Shown: positions 18,090 through 26,870, numbered from the stretch's first letter. The stretch: 64,000 nucleotides of DNA from Glycomyces sp. NRRL B-16210 (GCF_000719515.1 NZ_JOGR01000010.1:310001-374000); one strand, 5' to 3'. The notes: generated by a model from the letters alone, not told the origin. A program made the numbers and translations.

Positions 18090-19112
18090 TCATGGGTTCA
18101 GGCCATTTTCAGAGCGGCCGGTGTGCTGTTCGGACTCGGGGCAGTAGTACAGCTGGAGCGCGTACCCACGCCCGATCGTGACCTCGACCGGATCAGCGAA
18201 GCTCCATTCGGTGTGTGCTTCTTCCACAGGCTGCCAGCGCTCCTTCGTACCGCCGTCGAACTCTCCGGTGTCTGCGGTGAAGAGCGGCAGTTGTTCTGCG
18301 CCGCACTCGCAGGTCATCGGGTAGGGGTCGTAGATGCCCCAGTACATGCCGTGCCCCATGACCTTCCAACCTGGGGCGTGCGCGAACTCGCTGGAGTAGT
18401 CGGTGCCGTCGCTGCTCCGTTCCTCCCAGGCATCGATGTCGATCTTGATGTCGTCGGGCAGGGTGTGGAAGTTCGGGTATTCGGTGACGACCTCCGGGGA
18501 CACGACACAGGGGTTGGGGATGTAGTGCTCAAGTCCCAGATCGGGCTGCGGCGGTACGGTAAGAACCCCCTTGACGGTCTCGCTCTTTCGCCAGAACACC
18601 TGAAATGCCGGGCAGTGCGGGGTGTCAGTCTCGGTGCCACTGTGGTCGCGCGGGCACCACAGGATTTGCAGCAGGTCGAACTTCTCCGGCCAGGGCAGGT
18701 CGGGCACATCCCGGTAGTACAGCTGCGCAACCGGGATCAGCGGCACCGGTGCGTCGGGGTCGAACTCAGGGTTCGCACCGCGCACCAGCTCGAGGGCGAA
18801 CTCGGAAGCATGCCGCATCCGAGTAGCGAAGTCGACCCTGCCGTGCCGGCCGTGCGACCAATCCCATCGGTTGGCTTCGTACCGGCCTTTGAGCGCGGGT
18901 GCGAACGGTTCAATGATGGTGTCCTCGTGCGCAAGCCGACACACGGGCCAAGGCTCCTCGGTCGGCCACAGGAGCGGACCGCCGACTGAGGACTGCTCGA
19001 TCCCAGGGGCGCCCTGCCGCGGATGCAGTCGCACCGCCGGTCTCCCAAGGGTGGCGAGTGCTGGAACGGCTTTGAGAATGTCATGCGGACGCTGCGGCGT
19101 AGTAAGAGTCAT
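18090..19112 (-). CDS. DUF1963-like protein
   Basis: The product is 340 residues from the ATG at 19112. The sequence begins MTLTTPQRPHDILKAVPALA and has the proline- and tryptophan-rich features of DUF1963 proteins (GPLLWPTEEPWPVC, VPLIPVAQLYYRDVPDLPWP, then MTCECGAEQLPLF near the C-terminus). The CxC pair could bind metal. The function of the family is unknown and the product looks cytosolic. GC is higher than in the genes to the left, so this may mark the return to chromosome-like sequence. Longer in-frame extensions upstream have poor content and no better start. Confidence 0.65.
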   Translation of the reverse strand: MTLTTPQRPHDILKAVPALATLGRPAVRLHPRQGAPGIEQSSVGGPLLWPTEEPWPVCRLAHEDTIIEPFAPALKGRYEANRWDWSHGRHGRVDFATRMRHASEFALELVRGANPEFDPDAPVPLIPVAQLYYRDVPDLPWPEKFDLLQILWCPRDHSGTETDTPHCPAFQVFWRKSETVKGVLTVPPQPDLGLEHYIPNPCVVSPEVVTEYPNFHTLPDDIKIDIDAWEERSSDGTDYSSEFAHAPGWKVMGHGMYWGIYDPYPMTCECGAEQLPLFTADTGEFDGGTKERWQPVEEAHTEWSFADPVEVTIGRGYALQLYYCPESEQHTGRSENGLNP

Positions 19113-19393
19113 GAGACGTGTTTCTACTGGAGAGGAAGAGGAGGAAGCTCGACGATACCGGCAAGGTATGACAGCGACACGCGCCCAGGACATCGGCAAC
19201 GGGCGGAACCACCCGCCACGGGATCGGGCGAGCCGACCGCCGACCAGTTCTCCATCGGCGGGTCGCTGCCGCCCAGTCGATTTCCGCAAGCGACCATCGC
19301 TCCCCGTGGCCGCATCCCCCAGGCGATCGTCGACGAGTACAACGCCACCCGCGACTAACGCGGGATCGGCGCCCGAGTCGCGATTCCTGGTCC
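19113..19393. pseudogene. Possible C-terminal remnant of an Lsr2-like nucleoid protein
   Basis: On the plus strand a frame ending at 19358 closes with APRGRIPQAIVDEYNATRD. This resembles the Lsr2 DNA-binding tail, whose hallmark is RGR-I-P followed by a short helix with a conserved Tyr. The upstream part of the frame does not look like Lsr2, so at most a fragment remains. The short match could be coincidence. Confidence 0.25.
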
Positions 19394-19819
19394 TCATCCA
19401 CCGGGGCAGGTCCGGTCGGAACCGCTGATGGGAACGCAGTGGTCGTTCCCGGGCTCCTCGACCTCGATCGGCGGCGGATCGAACAAGTCCCGGATGCCTT
19501 CCTGGGCGCCCATCCAGCAGGTGAGGACGACCGCAAGGACCAAGTAGACCGTGGCGGTCTTCCAATAGCGGACAATCGCTGCGTACACCGCGATGACCAA
19601 CGGCCCTGCGGCCGTGATGATGAGAGCGGCACGGTCCTTCGCGTCGAACGCCCGCTGTTCGGCTTCGGTGAGCGGCACGCCGGTCAGGTTCGACCAGTCG
19701 AGACCTTCCGACATCAGGACGAACCAGATCACGATTGGCCACGCTATCGTCGCGATCAAGATGATGAAGCCATGCCACGGTGTCCGGGGCTTCGGAGTGC
19801 TCGGCGCAGAGGTGTTCAT
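19394..19819 (-). CDS. Small integral membrane protein, function unknown
   Basis: The product is 141 residues with three hydrophobic segments (about 17-36 FIILIATIAWPIVIWFVLM, 65-84 ALIITAAGPLVIAVYAAIV, 87-105). The tail has two Cys residues (HCVPISGSDRTCPGG) that could form a disulphide outside. The ATG at 19819 fits a short cytoplasmic N-terminus. No family recognised. It precedes the DUF1963-like gene on the same strand but is separated by 281 bases. Confidence 0.55.
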   Translation of the reverse strand: MNTSAPSTPKPRTPWHGFIILIATIAWPIVIWFVLMSEGLDWSNLTGVPLTEAEQRAFDAKDRAALIITAAGPLVIAVYAAIVRYWKTATVYLVLAVVLTCWMGAQEGIRDLFDPPPIEVEEPGNDHCVPISGSDRTCPGG

Positions 19820-20037
19820 GTCTCGATTGTTCCGGCCGCGTCAAATGCCGGATTGGACAAAACAGGCGCCGATTGTAGGTCTCCTACGGGATCCCGCCGA
19901 GCATCGGGCGAAATGCCGAGAATATTTCTCGGATTCCTCCAGCAGCCTGCGACCACCGGCAGACTGGGTTCGAGTCTCGTGCCCCTCACATCGATCCAGC
20001 AGCACCGCAGGGAAATCCTGTGCGAGATCATGGTGGC

Positions 20038-20424
20038 ATGAGCGAAGCGACACCTGAAGGGGTGCAGTCCCCGATGATCCTCTCGATCGAGTGGGGGCGG
20101 ATGGAGATCGCCCGCCTTGGCGTTGGCAAGGACTTTATGCTGTATCCGGGTGGAGGCAAGCCTTGGGACTGGCGGGAGTCGGGCACCGAGCACGACCCCG
20201 GCATCCAGCCCTCCGACGTCCAGTACCTGATCGACCGCGGCGCCGAGCTGATCGTCCTCTCCCTCGGCATGGAACGACGCCTCCGGATCGACCCGGCCAC
20301 CATCGAACTGCTTGAACGCCTTGATATCCCGTACCGGGCTGCCGAGACCTCCGAGGCCGTGGCACTGTACAACGAATCCATCCCATCGGTCCAAGTTGGT
20401 GGTCTCTTCCATTCGACCTGTTGA
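20038..20424 (+). CDS. Mth938-like domain protein
   Basis: The product is 128 residues from the ATG at 20038. The sequence IEWGRMEIARLGVGKDFMLY, then PGGGKPWDWRESGTEHDPG, VLSLGMERRL and the closing VGGLFHSTC are the conserved blocks of the small Mth938/NDUFAF3-type fold. The bacterial role is unknown; the fold has a pocket rather than classical catalytic residues. It ends 10 bases before the barstar-like gene, so the two are probably co-transcribed. No promoter was resolved upstream. Confidence 0.75.
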   Translation: MSEATPEGVQSPMILSIEWGRMEIARLGVGKDFMLYPGGGKPWDWRESGTEHDPGIQPSDVQYLIDRGAELIVLSLGMERRLRIDPATIELLERLDIPYRAAETSEAVALYNESIPSVQVGGLFHSTC

Positions 20425-20434
20425 GGGTGCGGGC

Positions 20435-21004
20435 GTGGATCTTCGGTCGCTGACAGAACGCCGGCCCCCGTGGGTCGTCTTCACCCGTACTGATGATCCC
20501 TGGCTGGAAGCCGAAGCAGAACACCTGCAATCCGCAGGCGGCCACGTCATCCGCTTCGACGGTCGCAGGCTCCTTGAGCCGTCCCAGGTCTTCAGCGCTT
20601 TCGACGAGGCAATGTCGTTGCCCGACTATTTCGGCAGGAACTGGGACGCACTGGCTGACTGCCTCCACGACTGGCATGCGCATGGATTCGGATCGAAAGA
20701 AGTCGCGATCCTCATCGACCATGCCGACGAGCTGGCTAGCAAGGCCTTCCTCGGCACCTTTGTCGCAGTCCTCTGCCAGGCAGCCTGGCAGGCCAACCTC
20801 CGACTTGACAGCGACGGAAACCCGGACGAACACCTGCAGCCCTTCACCATGCACACCGTCTTCCTCCTCGACATCCACTCCCCCGCCACCCTCACCGAAA
20901 TTGTTGGCAGCACCCGCGACGTCGAGACGACTGTGCGCCACGGTCGGCTGCTCGCCTCACTCGACGCAACAGCATGGCCGAGCACCGCCCGAGATGACCG
21001 CTGA
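20435..21004 (+). CDS. Barstar-family ribonuclease inhibitor-like protein
   Basis: I choose the GTG at 20435, with GAGGG just upstream; the product is 189 residues. The central part is barstar-like: IRFDGRRLLEPSQVFSAFDE, then LPDYFGRNWDALADCLHDW, the conserved segment in which an acidic residue plugs the barnase active site. It is longer than classical barstar (about 90), with extra residues on both sides. No barnase-like RNase gene is adjacent, so it may act on a secreted toxin encoded elsewhere, as an orphan immunity protein, or have another role. Confidence 0.75.
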   Translation: MDLRSLTERRPPWVVFTRTDDPWLEAEAEHLQSAGGHVIRFDGRRLLEPSQVFSAFDEAMSLPDYFGRNWDALADCLHDWHAHGFGSKEVAILIDHADELASKAFLGTFVAVLCQAAWQANLRLDSDGNPDEHLQPFTMHTVFLLDIHSPATLTEIVGSTRDVETTVRHGRLLASLDATAWPSTARDDR

Positions 21005-21201
21005 CATCGCTCATCTCATCAGCCACGCAGGCGTCATCATGGTTACCCGTGGTCACTCGCCACCTGACCACCCAACCCCACCCTTCGCTCCCGGGGCGGT
21101 GGCTGCGAAGACCGAACAGTCTCCACAGCCATCAGGACTGCGAACTTCAACCCGCGAGCCCTCAGAAGGAGAGTTTGTCGGGCTTGTTTGGTGCGGCTTT
21201 G

Positions 21202-22113
21202 TCAGGGGTGCATGTTGGTTTGCGCCCATTTTTTGAAGGTGGTCAGCGGGACGCCTAGGTCGCTGGCGAATTGCGGGCGGGCCGGCTGGCCGGCTTCATT
21301 GAGCCATTCGAGCGAGGCGCCCATCGGGGGCATGCCCGCTTCCAGGGCTTCTTGGACGGTCATGTCCGGTGCGGGGAGATGTTTGTCGAGTGCGTGGGAG
21401 AGGGTCTGCGCGATCTCGGTCATGGACAGGTAGTCACTGGCCAGTTCCAGTTCGATGCCGTTGAACCGTTCGGGTTCGGCGACGGCTGCTGCGGCGGCTG
21501 TGCCGATGTCGTCCACCGCGACGAGGGACAGTCGGGTCTCGGGTTTCAGGACGGCCACGATGCCGCCTTCGATGCCGCGCGGGAGGAGGTAGGCCATGGA
21601 CGGCAGGAAGTTCTCCATGAAGAAGCCCGGTTTGAGCAGTGTCCAGTGGGGAAAGCCGGCGGCGCGGACGCGGTCCTGGATCGCGCTCTTGGCGTTGAAG
21701 GAGGGTTCGACGGCCCAACGGCCTTCGGCCCAGCCGGGGGTCTCGGTGTGCCGGCCGGCGCCGGTCACGGAGGTGTGCACGAACTGCGGGACCCCGGCGG
21801 CCTTCGCGGCCTCGACGAGGTTGACGCCTTGGGCGACTTCGCCGTCGAAATCGATGCCGTCCTCGGTGAAGGCGGGCATCTGCACGGAGAAGACGGCGCG
21901 GGCGCCCTCGGCGGCCTTGATCAGTGAGTCGCGGTCATGGAGGTCGCCGGTGACGAGTTCGGCGCCGAGCGCTTCGACGGCCTTGGCGCGGTCGGTTGCG
22001 GGGTCGCGGACCAGGGCGCGGACGGGGACGCCCGCCGCGAGCAGGGATCGGGCGGTGGCGCCGCCCTGCCTGCCGGTGGCTCCGGTGACCAGGACGGGTG
22101 CTGTTGCGGACAT
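21202..22113 (-). CDS. NmrA-like NAD(P)-binding protein / quinone reductase-type SDR
   Basis: The product is 303 residues. The N-terminus has the dinucleotide-binding VLVTGATGRQGGATARSL, and the rest follows the atypical SDR fold of NmrA/HSCARG proteins, often redox sensors or NAD(P)H:quinone oxidoreductases. The catalytic YxxxK is not obvious, typical of NmrA members. It is divergent from a TetR regulator with two palindromes between them, so it is almost certainly the target of that repressor and inducible by a small electrophile or drug. The start ATG at 22113 is supported by the motif. Confidence 0.82.
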   Translation of the reverse strand: MSATAPVLVTGATGRQGGATARSLLAAGVPVRALVRDPATDRAKAVEALGAELVTGDLHDRDSLIKAAEGARAVFSVQMPAFTEDGIDFDGEVAQGVNLVEAAKAAGVPQFVHTSVTGAGRHTETPGWAEGRWAVEPSFNAKSAIQDRVRAAGFPHWTLLKPGFFMENFLPSMAYLLPRGIEGGIVAVLKPETRLSLVAVDDIGTAAAAAVAEPERFNGIELELASDYLSMTEIAQTLSHALDKHLPAPDMTVQEALEAGMPPMGASLEWLNEAGQPARPQFASDLGVPLTTFKKWAQTNMHP

Positions 22114-22130
22114 GTTGCTCCTCGGGTCAT

Positions 22131-22155
22131 CTAAATGGCGGGGTCCGCCGTTTAG
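22131..22155. promoter_or_regulatory. TetR-type operator 1 (NmrA-proximal)
   Basis: A 25-bp near-perfect palindrome, CTAAATGGCGGG and its inverse around a central G/T. It lies just upstream of the NmrA-like start and shares its sequence with operator 2. The two centres are about 35 bp apart, close to whole helical turns. Confidence 0.75.
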
Positions 22156-22165
22156 CTTCACGCTA

Positions 22166-22190
22166 CAATACGGCGGGCCCCGCCATTTAG
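22166..22190. promoter_or_regulatory. TetR-type operator 2 (tetR-proximal)
   Basis: This is the inverted partner of operator 1, ending CCCCGCCATTTAG, and overlaps a TACAAT (22164-22169) that could be the -10 of the TetR gene. The arrangement implies autorepression plus repression of the divergent gene. Confidence 0.75.
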
Positions 22191-22207
22191 CCGACCGGAG
22201 GTGTCGT

Positions 22208-22774
22208 ATGCCCGTCGAACAGCGCGCCGACGCCCGGCGCAACCACGCCCGCATCCTCGCCGTGGCCGAGGAGGAGGTCGCCGCCCACGGCGCCGACGCG
22301 TCCATGGAGCGGATCGCCCGTATCGCGGGGGTCGGCTCGGCCACCGTGCGCCGGCACTTCCCGAGCCGCCGCGCGCTGCTCGAAGCGGTCTCGCAGAGCC
22401 GGATCGAGGCGCTCTGCGACCGGGCCCGCGAACTGGCCGCCGATGACGACGGCCGCAGCGCGCTGCTGGACTGGCTCGGCGAGGTGGTCGCCTACTCGGC
22501 CGCCGCTCGGGGACTGGCGGCCGTGCTGGCGCCTGAGGGGGCGGGGCCCGATTCGGCGCCGGTGGACGGCTGCTCGCGGAAACTGGCGGTGGTGGCGGAG
22601 CCGCTGCTGCGACGAGCGGTGAGTGAGGGCGCGGTGGACGAGAGCGTCACCTTCGCCGATCTGATGAGCCTCATCGTCGGCATCGCCTTGGCGACGGAGC
22701 ACGATCCCGATCCCGCGGCCCGCGCCGACCGGCTGTTCCGACTGGCCGTGGGCGGGTTGAGCCCGAAGTCCTGA
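22208..22774 (+). CDS. TetR-family repressor
   Basis: The product is 188 residues. Residues 12-60 form a TetR helix-turn-helix (ARIAGVGSATVRRHFPSRRA). The rest is a helical ligand-binding and dimerisation domain with no identifiable ligand. The ATG at 22208 has GGAG upstream. It is divergent from the NmrA-like gene across 94 bases that contain two matching palindromes, so it should control both genes. Confidence 0.9.
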   Translation: MPVEQRADARRNHARILAVAEEEVAAHGADASMERIARIAGVGSATVRRHFPSRRALLEAVSQSRIEALCDRARELAADDDGRSALLDWLGEVVAYSAAARGLAAVLAPEGAGPDSAPVDGCSRKLAVVAEPLLRRAVSEGAVDESVTFADLMSLIVGIALATEHDPDPAARADRLFRLAVGGLSPKS

Positions 22775-22800
22775 GCGCGGCGTCGCCACCGAAGTCGACC

Positions 22801-23712
22801 TCAGGTGTCCACGAGGGCGTCGAGGCGGTCCCTCGCTTCGGCGGGGGCGGCGGCGTGGTCGTCCATGTCCGCCCACGGATCGCGTTTCTGGGCGAGGCGC
22901 CTGCGGATCGCGGCCGCGGTGAAGCCGTCCGGCGTCGCGCGCCCCAGTTCGCCCCAGTCGAGCGGGGTGGCGACGGCGGCGCCAGGACGGGACCGCAGCG
23001 AGTACGGCGCGATGAAGGTCTGGGAGCGGCCGTTGCGGTTGACGTCGAGGAAGATCCGGTCGCCGCGGCGGTTCTTGCGATGCGCCGTGGTGAGCCGGTC
23101 GGGGTCGTCGGCGGCCAGGCGCGCGGCGAGGTCGCCGGCCAGGCGGCGCACGAAAGCGAACTCCGAGCTGCGGTCCAGCGGCGCGACCACGTGGAAGCCC
23201 CGCCCGCCGGTGGCCTGCACGAACGGCGTCAGGCCGAGTTCGGCGTAGAGGTCGCGGACGCGTCTGGCGACCGAGCGGAGCGTGGCGACCGCGACGCCCT
23301 CGGGCGGGTCGATGTCCATCACGAGCCGGTCGGGGTGGTCGATCCGGTCGGCGGTCGCGGTCTGGATGTGGAACTCGATCGTGGCGAGGTTCGCGAGGTA
23401 CAGGAGCGTCGGGGCGTCGTCGCACACGGCGTACCGGTTGGCGCCCTCGCTGTGCCGGTGCGGGACCTCGACGGTGCGGATCCAGTCGGGGAGGCGGTCG
23501 CCGACGTCCTTCTGGAAGAACCCGTCGGCGCCGATCCCGTGCGGGAAGCGGCGCAGCGTCAGCGCCCGCCCGGCCAGGTGCGGGACCATCGCGTCGGCGA
23601 CGGTGAGGTAGTGGACGAGCAGGTCGTCCTTGCTGAACCGGTCCTCGGGGAACAGCTCCTTGTCGAGGCTCGACAGGGAGATGTCGCGCCCGGCCAGGTG
23701 GATCGTCGCCAT
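22801..23712 (-). CDS. LigD-type polymerase (primase-polymerase domain) of NHEJ
   Basis: The product is 303 residues, the size of a stand-alone LigD POL domain. Visible motifs: FFQKDVGDRLPDWI, the catalytic acidic motif V-M-D-I-D-P, TGGRGFHVVAPL, and NRNGRSQTFIAPYS. The enzyme adds ribo- or deoxynucleotides at double-strand break ends before ligation. It is followed on the same strand (upstream in transcription) by the ligase, one base away. Together with Ku at 25,415 it completes a bacterial NHEJ set, with LigD split into separate genes as in several actinomycetes. Confidence 0.9.
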   Translation of the reverse strand: MATIHLAGRDISLSSLDKELFPEDRFSKDDLLVHYLTVADAMVPHLAGRALTLRRFPHGIGADGFFQKDVGDRLPDWIRTVEVPHRHSEGANRYAVCDDAPTLLYLANLATIEFHIQTATADRIDHPDRLVMDIDPPEGVAVATLRSVARRVRDLYAELGLTPFVQATGGRGFHVVAPLDRSSEFAFVRRLAGDLAARLAADDPDRLTTAHRKNRRGDRIFLDVNRNGRSQTFIAPYSLRSRPGAAVATPLDWGELGRATPDGFTAAAIRRRLAQKRDPWADMDDHAAAPAEARDRLDALVDT

Positions 23713-23713
23713 G

Positions 23714-24652
23714 TCAGGCCGCCTCCCGGACCACGTCGGACGCGGCCTTGTCGGTGCGCTCGCCCTGGTAGCGGGGGTGGCGCAGCATGCCGCCGGCGGT
23801 CCATTCGGTGAAGCCGACCTGCACGACCAGTTCGGGCCGGACCCAGTGCGCGGGCTCGCTGACCGGGTCGGCGAACGGGCTCGCGTCCTGCGACAGGGCG
23901 TCCATGCGCTCGCGCAGGCCCCGCAGGGTGCGGTCGTCGTAGCCGGTGCCGACCTTGCCGGCGTAGCGCAGCGGCCCCGCGCCGTCGTGGTAGCCCACGA
24001 GCAGCGCCCCGAACCCGGTGCGCGCCCCTTGCGGGTCGGTGAAGCCGCCGACGACGAACTCCTGGCCGTGCGCGCATTTGAACTTGAGCCAGTCCTTCGT
24101 GCGCCCGGGCCGGTAGCGGGAGGCGGCGCGTTTGGCGATGACGCCCTCCCAGCCGCGCTCGCAGGCCAGGTCGAAGTAGGCCTCGCCTTCGGCGTTGCGG
24201 TGCGCGGAGTACCGCAGCGGGTCCTGGAAGTCGAACGCGCGGCGCAGGAGCCGCTTGCGGTCGCGCAGCGGCAGGCGGGTCAGGTCCTCGCCTTCGACGG
24301 AGGTCAGGTCGAACAGGTAGTAGTGGACGGCGACGCCCGTGTCCGCGATCTCGGTGGCGTCGGTGAGGTGCAGGCGCTCTTGCAGGCGGGCGAAGCTCGT
24401 CTGCTGGCCGTCGAAGGCGACGATCTCGCCGTCGGCGGCGAAGCGGGGCCCGCCGAGATCGCCGAGCGCCTCGATGAGCTCGGGGAAGCTCGCGTCGATC
24501 CGGTTGCCGCGCCTCGAACGCAACCGGGGCGCGCCTCCGTCGCGGGTGGCGACGGCGCGCATGCCGTCGAGCTTGCGTTCGAAGATCCAGTCGGCGCTGG
24601 AGAAGCGGCGCTCGGTGAGCGTCGCGAGCATCGGCTGATCGAACCCGGTCAC
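23714..24652 (-). CDS. ligD: ATP-dependent DNA ligase (LigD ligase domain)
   Basis: A GTG at 24652 overlaps the upstream stop (GTGA); the product is 312 residues. ERKLDGMRAV contains the lysine that is adenylylated (KxDG). Later blocks ADGEIVAFDGQ, EGVIAKRAASRY and DWLKFKC are nucleotidyltransferase motifs III-V, and an OB-fold follows. The enzyme seals nicks during Ku-dependent end joining. It is the middle gene of the POL-LIG-PE run, all on the minus strand with tight spacing, so they should be one transcript. Confidence 0.9.
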   Translation of the reverse strand: MTGFDQPMLATLTERRFSSADWIFERKLDGMRAVATRDGGAPRLRSRRGNRIDASFPELIEALGDLGGPRFAADGEIVAFDGQQTSFARLQERLHLTDATEIADTGVAVHYYLFDLTSVEGEDLTRLPLRDRKRLLRRAFDFQDPLRYSAHRNAEGEAYFDLACERGWEGVIAKRAASRYRPGRTKDWLKFKCAHGQEFVVGGFTDPQGARTGFGALLVGYHDGAGPLRYAGKVGTGYDDRTLRGLRERMDALSQDASPFADPVSEPAHWVRPELVVQVGFTEWTAGGMLRHPRYQGERTDKAASDVVREAA

Positions 24653-25221
24653 GGCGCCAGGTCCTTGTTGGTGCGCCCCGAGAGCACGGATTCGAGCCGG
24701 GTCTTGGCGGGCTTGCGGCGCCGGTCGGCGCCCTCGTCGTCGATCTTGACCAGCAGCCAGTCCTCGCCTTCGCCCATGCGCGACAATGCGAAGGCGCCGG
24801 TGAGCTTCTCGCCTTCGAGACGGACCTTGAGGTGGCCGTGGGCCAGGGCGTCGGACATCGGGACGGCCCGTCCGCGCTTCTCGGTGAGGTTGCGGTAGGT
24901 GCCGGCGTCCCAGACGATGACGGTGCCGGCCCCGTACTCGCCTTCGGGGATGCGGCCCTCGAACGCGGCGTAGTCGAGGGGGTGGTCCTCGGTCCGGACG
25001 GCGAGGCGCTTGTAATCGGGGTTGAGCGAGGGCCCCTTCGGCACGGCCCAGGAGACGAGCACGCCGCCGATCTGGAGCCGGAAGTCGAAGTGCAGCCGGG
25101 AGGCCTCGTGGCGCTGGACCACGAACCGGTCGCCCGAGCCGCGGCGCCCGCCCGCGGGCTCGCCGGACTTCGACAGGTCCCGCTTCGACCGGTATTCCTC
25201 GAGTCCGCCGCCCCGTGCCAT
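24649..25221 (-). CDS. LigD 3'-phosphoesterase domain protein
   Basis: I take the ATG at 25221 (MARGGGLEEYRSKRDLSKSG), giving 190 residues; a longer form from 25359 has an Arg/Pro-rich extension without domain character. RFVVQRHEASRLHFDFRLQI and DHPLDYAAFEGRIPEGEYGA carry the His, Asp and Glu residues of the LigD PE active site, which trims 3' ends using Mn. It is the first gene of the LigD run and is divergent from ku. Confidence 0.88.
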   Translation of the reverse strand: MARGGGLEEYRSKRDLSKSGEPAGGRRGSGDRFVVQRHEASRLHFDFRLQIGGVLVSWAVPKGPSLNPDYKRLAVRTEDHPLDYAAFEGRIPEGEYGAGTVIVWDAGTYRNLTEKRGRAVPMSDALAHGHLKVRLEGEKLTGAFALSRMGEGEDWLLVKIDDEGADRRRKPAKTRLESVLSGRTNKDLAP

Positions 25222-25414
25222 GCGCCGGAGATACCCGCTCAGAGACTCGGGCAAACGGGCGGAGGTGCCGGGTGAGCAGGCGCGACGCCGTTCGCGGGGC
25301 GCGTGAACGGGCTCGGCCCGGTCGTGTGTGTCCACGTCCTGAGCGTAGGACCTGAACACGAAGAAAGATCACTCATCGCGCATGATCGACTACCCGTGGT
25401 GTCATGCTGAGGAC

Positions 25415-26287
25415 ATGCCAGGGGGGATTTGGAACGGATCGATCGCGTTCGGGCTGGTGAGTATCCCGGTCAAGCTGCACACCGCGACGAGCAGCCACGA
25501 TCCGTCGCTGCACCAGTACCACGCGGCCGACGCGGGCCGCATCCGCTACTGGAAGGTCTGCGAGATCGATGAGGAGGTCGTGCCTCCCGAGGAGATCGTC
25601 AAGGGCGTCGAAGTCGACGACGAGGTGGTGCTCCTGGACGACGACGACCTCGCGGACCTGCCGGTGAGCTCGTCGAAGACCGCGGAGGTGGTGGAGTTCG
25701 TGCCGGTCGAGCAGATCGACCCGATCCACTACGAGAAGTCGTACTACGCCGAGCCGGGCAAGGCCGCGGGCAAGCCGTACGTGCTGCTGCGCGAGGCGCT
25801 CGCCGAGTCCGGGAAGATCGCCATCGTCCGGATCACGCTGCGGCGCAGGGAGAGCCTGGCCGCGCTGCGGCCCCGCGGCGACCTGCTCATCGTGCACACG
25901 ATGCTGTGGCCCGACGAGATCCGCGAACCGCAGTTCAGCGGCGCCGGCGGCGAGGCGAAGCGGCAGGAGCTGGCGATGGCCGGGACGCTCATCGAGTCCA
26001 TGTCGGCCGACTTCCACCCCGAGAAGTACAGCGACGCCTACCAGGAGGCCCTGGAGGACCTGATCGCGGACAAGCGGGACGGGCGCCGCACGGCCGCCAA
26101 GAAGCCGAAGGACGAGCCGAAGGCGAAGGTCATCAACCTCATGGACGCCCTCCAGAAGAGCGTCGACGCGAAGGGCGCCAAAGGCGGACGCTCGGCGAAG
26201 AAAACGGCCAAGAAGACCGCCGCGAAGAAGACCGCGGCGAAGAAGTCGACCAGGAAGAAGACCGCGGCGAAACGCAAGAGCGCCTAA
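25415..26287 (+). CDS. ku: Ku, DNA end-binding protein
   Basis: The product is 290 residues starting MPGGIWNGSIAFGLVSIPVK, the conserved Ku N-terminus. The core (about 1-230) is a Ku bridge fold that rings double-stranded ends as a homodimer and recruits LigD. The last 45 residues are a Lys/Ala tail with repeated KKTAAKK units, as in mycobacterial and streptomycete Ku, likely for DNA threading. It is transcribed opposite to the LigD genes across about 190 bases. The GAGGAC just before the ATG is its probable ribosome site. Confidence 0.95.
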   Translation: MPGGIWNGSIAFGLVSIPVKLHTATSSHDPSLHQYHAADAGRIRYWKVCEIDEEVVPPEEIVKGVEVDDEVVLLDDDDLADLPVSSSKTAEVVEFVPVEQIDPIHYEKSYYAEPGKAAGKPYVLLREALAESGKIAIVRITLRRRESLAALRPRGDLLIVHTMLWPDEIREPQFSGAGGEAKRQELAMAGTLIESMSADFHPEKYSDAYQEALEDLIADKRDGRRTAAKKPKDEPKAKVINLMDALQKSVDAKGAKGGRSAKKTAKKTAAKKTAAKKSTRKKTAAKRKSA

Positions 26288-26362
26288 GGGTTCTGCGGAC
26301 ACTCCCTAGCTCTTTGGAGGGGAATCCGGCACCGGCGGCCACCGATTGCCCGACAATGGGGC

Positions 26363-26770
26363 ATGGCCGGTGAGTCGGGGGTGCAGGCGATCCTGCGGGA
26401 GCGGTATCCGCTGCCGCAGTGGGTGGTCGACTCCCCGTTCAAGCAGGAGCTCACGCTCACCGTGGCCGAGGCGATCGGCGCGGCGACCGGGCGCTGGCCC
26501 GAATTCGAGGGGCCGGGGGCCCAGCTCGACTACGCCGGGCACGTCACGCGCGCCGTCCTCGACGCGATCGGTCCGCTGCTGGCATGGCTGGACGAGAGCC
26601 CCACCGACGGGTACAGCTACCCGGGCGACCCTCTGGTCTCCTACATCTCGCAACTGGCGCTGACGCGCCCGCGCGAGGCCGCCGACACCGGGCGGTACCG
26701 GGAGCTGCTGCGGCTCTACGGCCGGTACCTGACGCAGCAGGCGCTGCGCTTCGAACCGCCCGCGGGCTGA
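26363..26770 (+). CDS. Hypothetical 135-residue protein
   Basis: A compact, probably cytosolic protein with helices (KQELTLTVAEAIGAATGRWP, VTRAVLDAIGPLLAWLDESP). No motif or family recognised. The frame is GC-rich with a good third-position bias, so it is likely real. It follows ku by 75 bases in the same direction and might be read through from it. Confidence 0.5.
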   Translation: MAGESGVQAILRERYPLPQWVVDSPFKQELTLTVAEAIGAATGRWPEFEGPGAQLDYAGHVTRAVLDAIGPLLAWLDESPTDGYSYPGDPLVSYISQLALTRPREAADTGRYRELLRLYGRYLTQQALRFEPPAG

Positions 26771-26870
26771 AGGCCCCGGGCACCGCGGCCCCGAGCAGGC
26801 GTGTGGTGAATGGAACGGGTGTGAGCGGGTAGACCTACATTCCTCCATCCAACGGAAAGGGAGGCCGGAA

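Noticed and set aside
1..20000. Integrase or relaxase for the putative conjugative element
   Set aside because: No tyrosine/serine recombinase or relaxase motifs were found in the visible part; they may lie to the left of the window.
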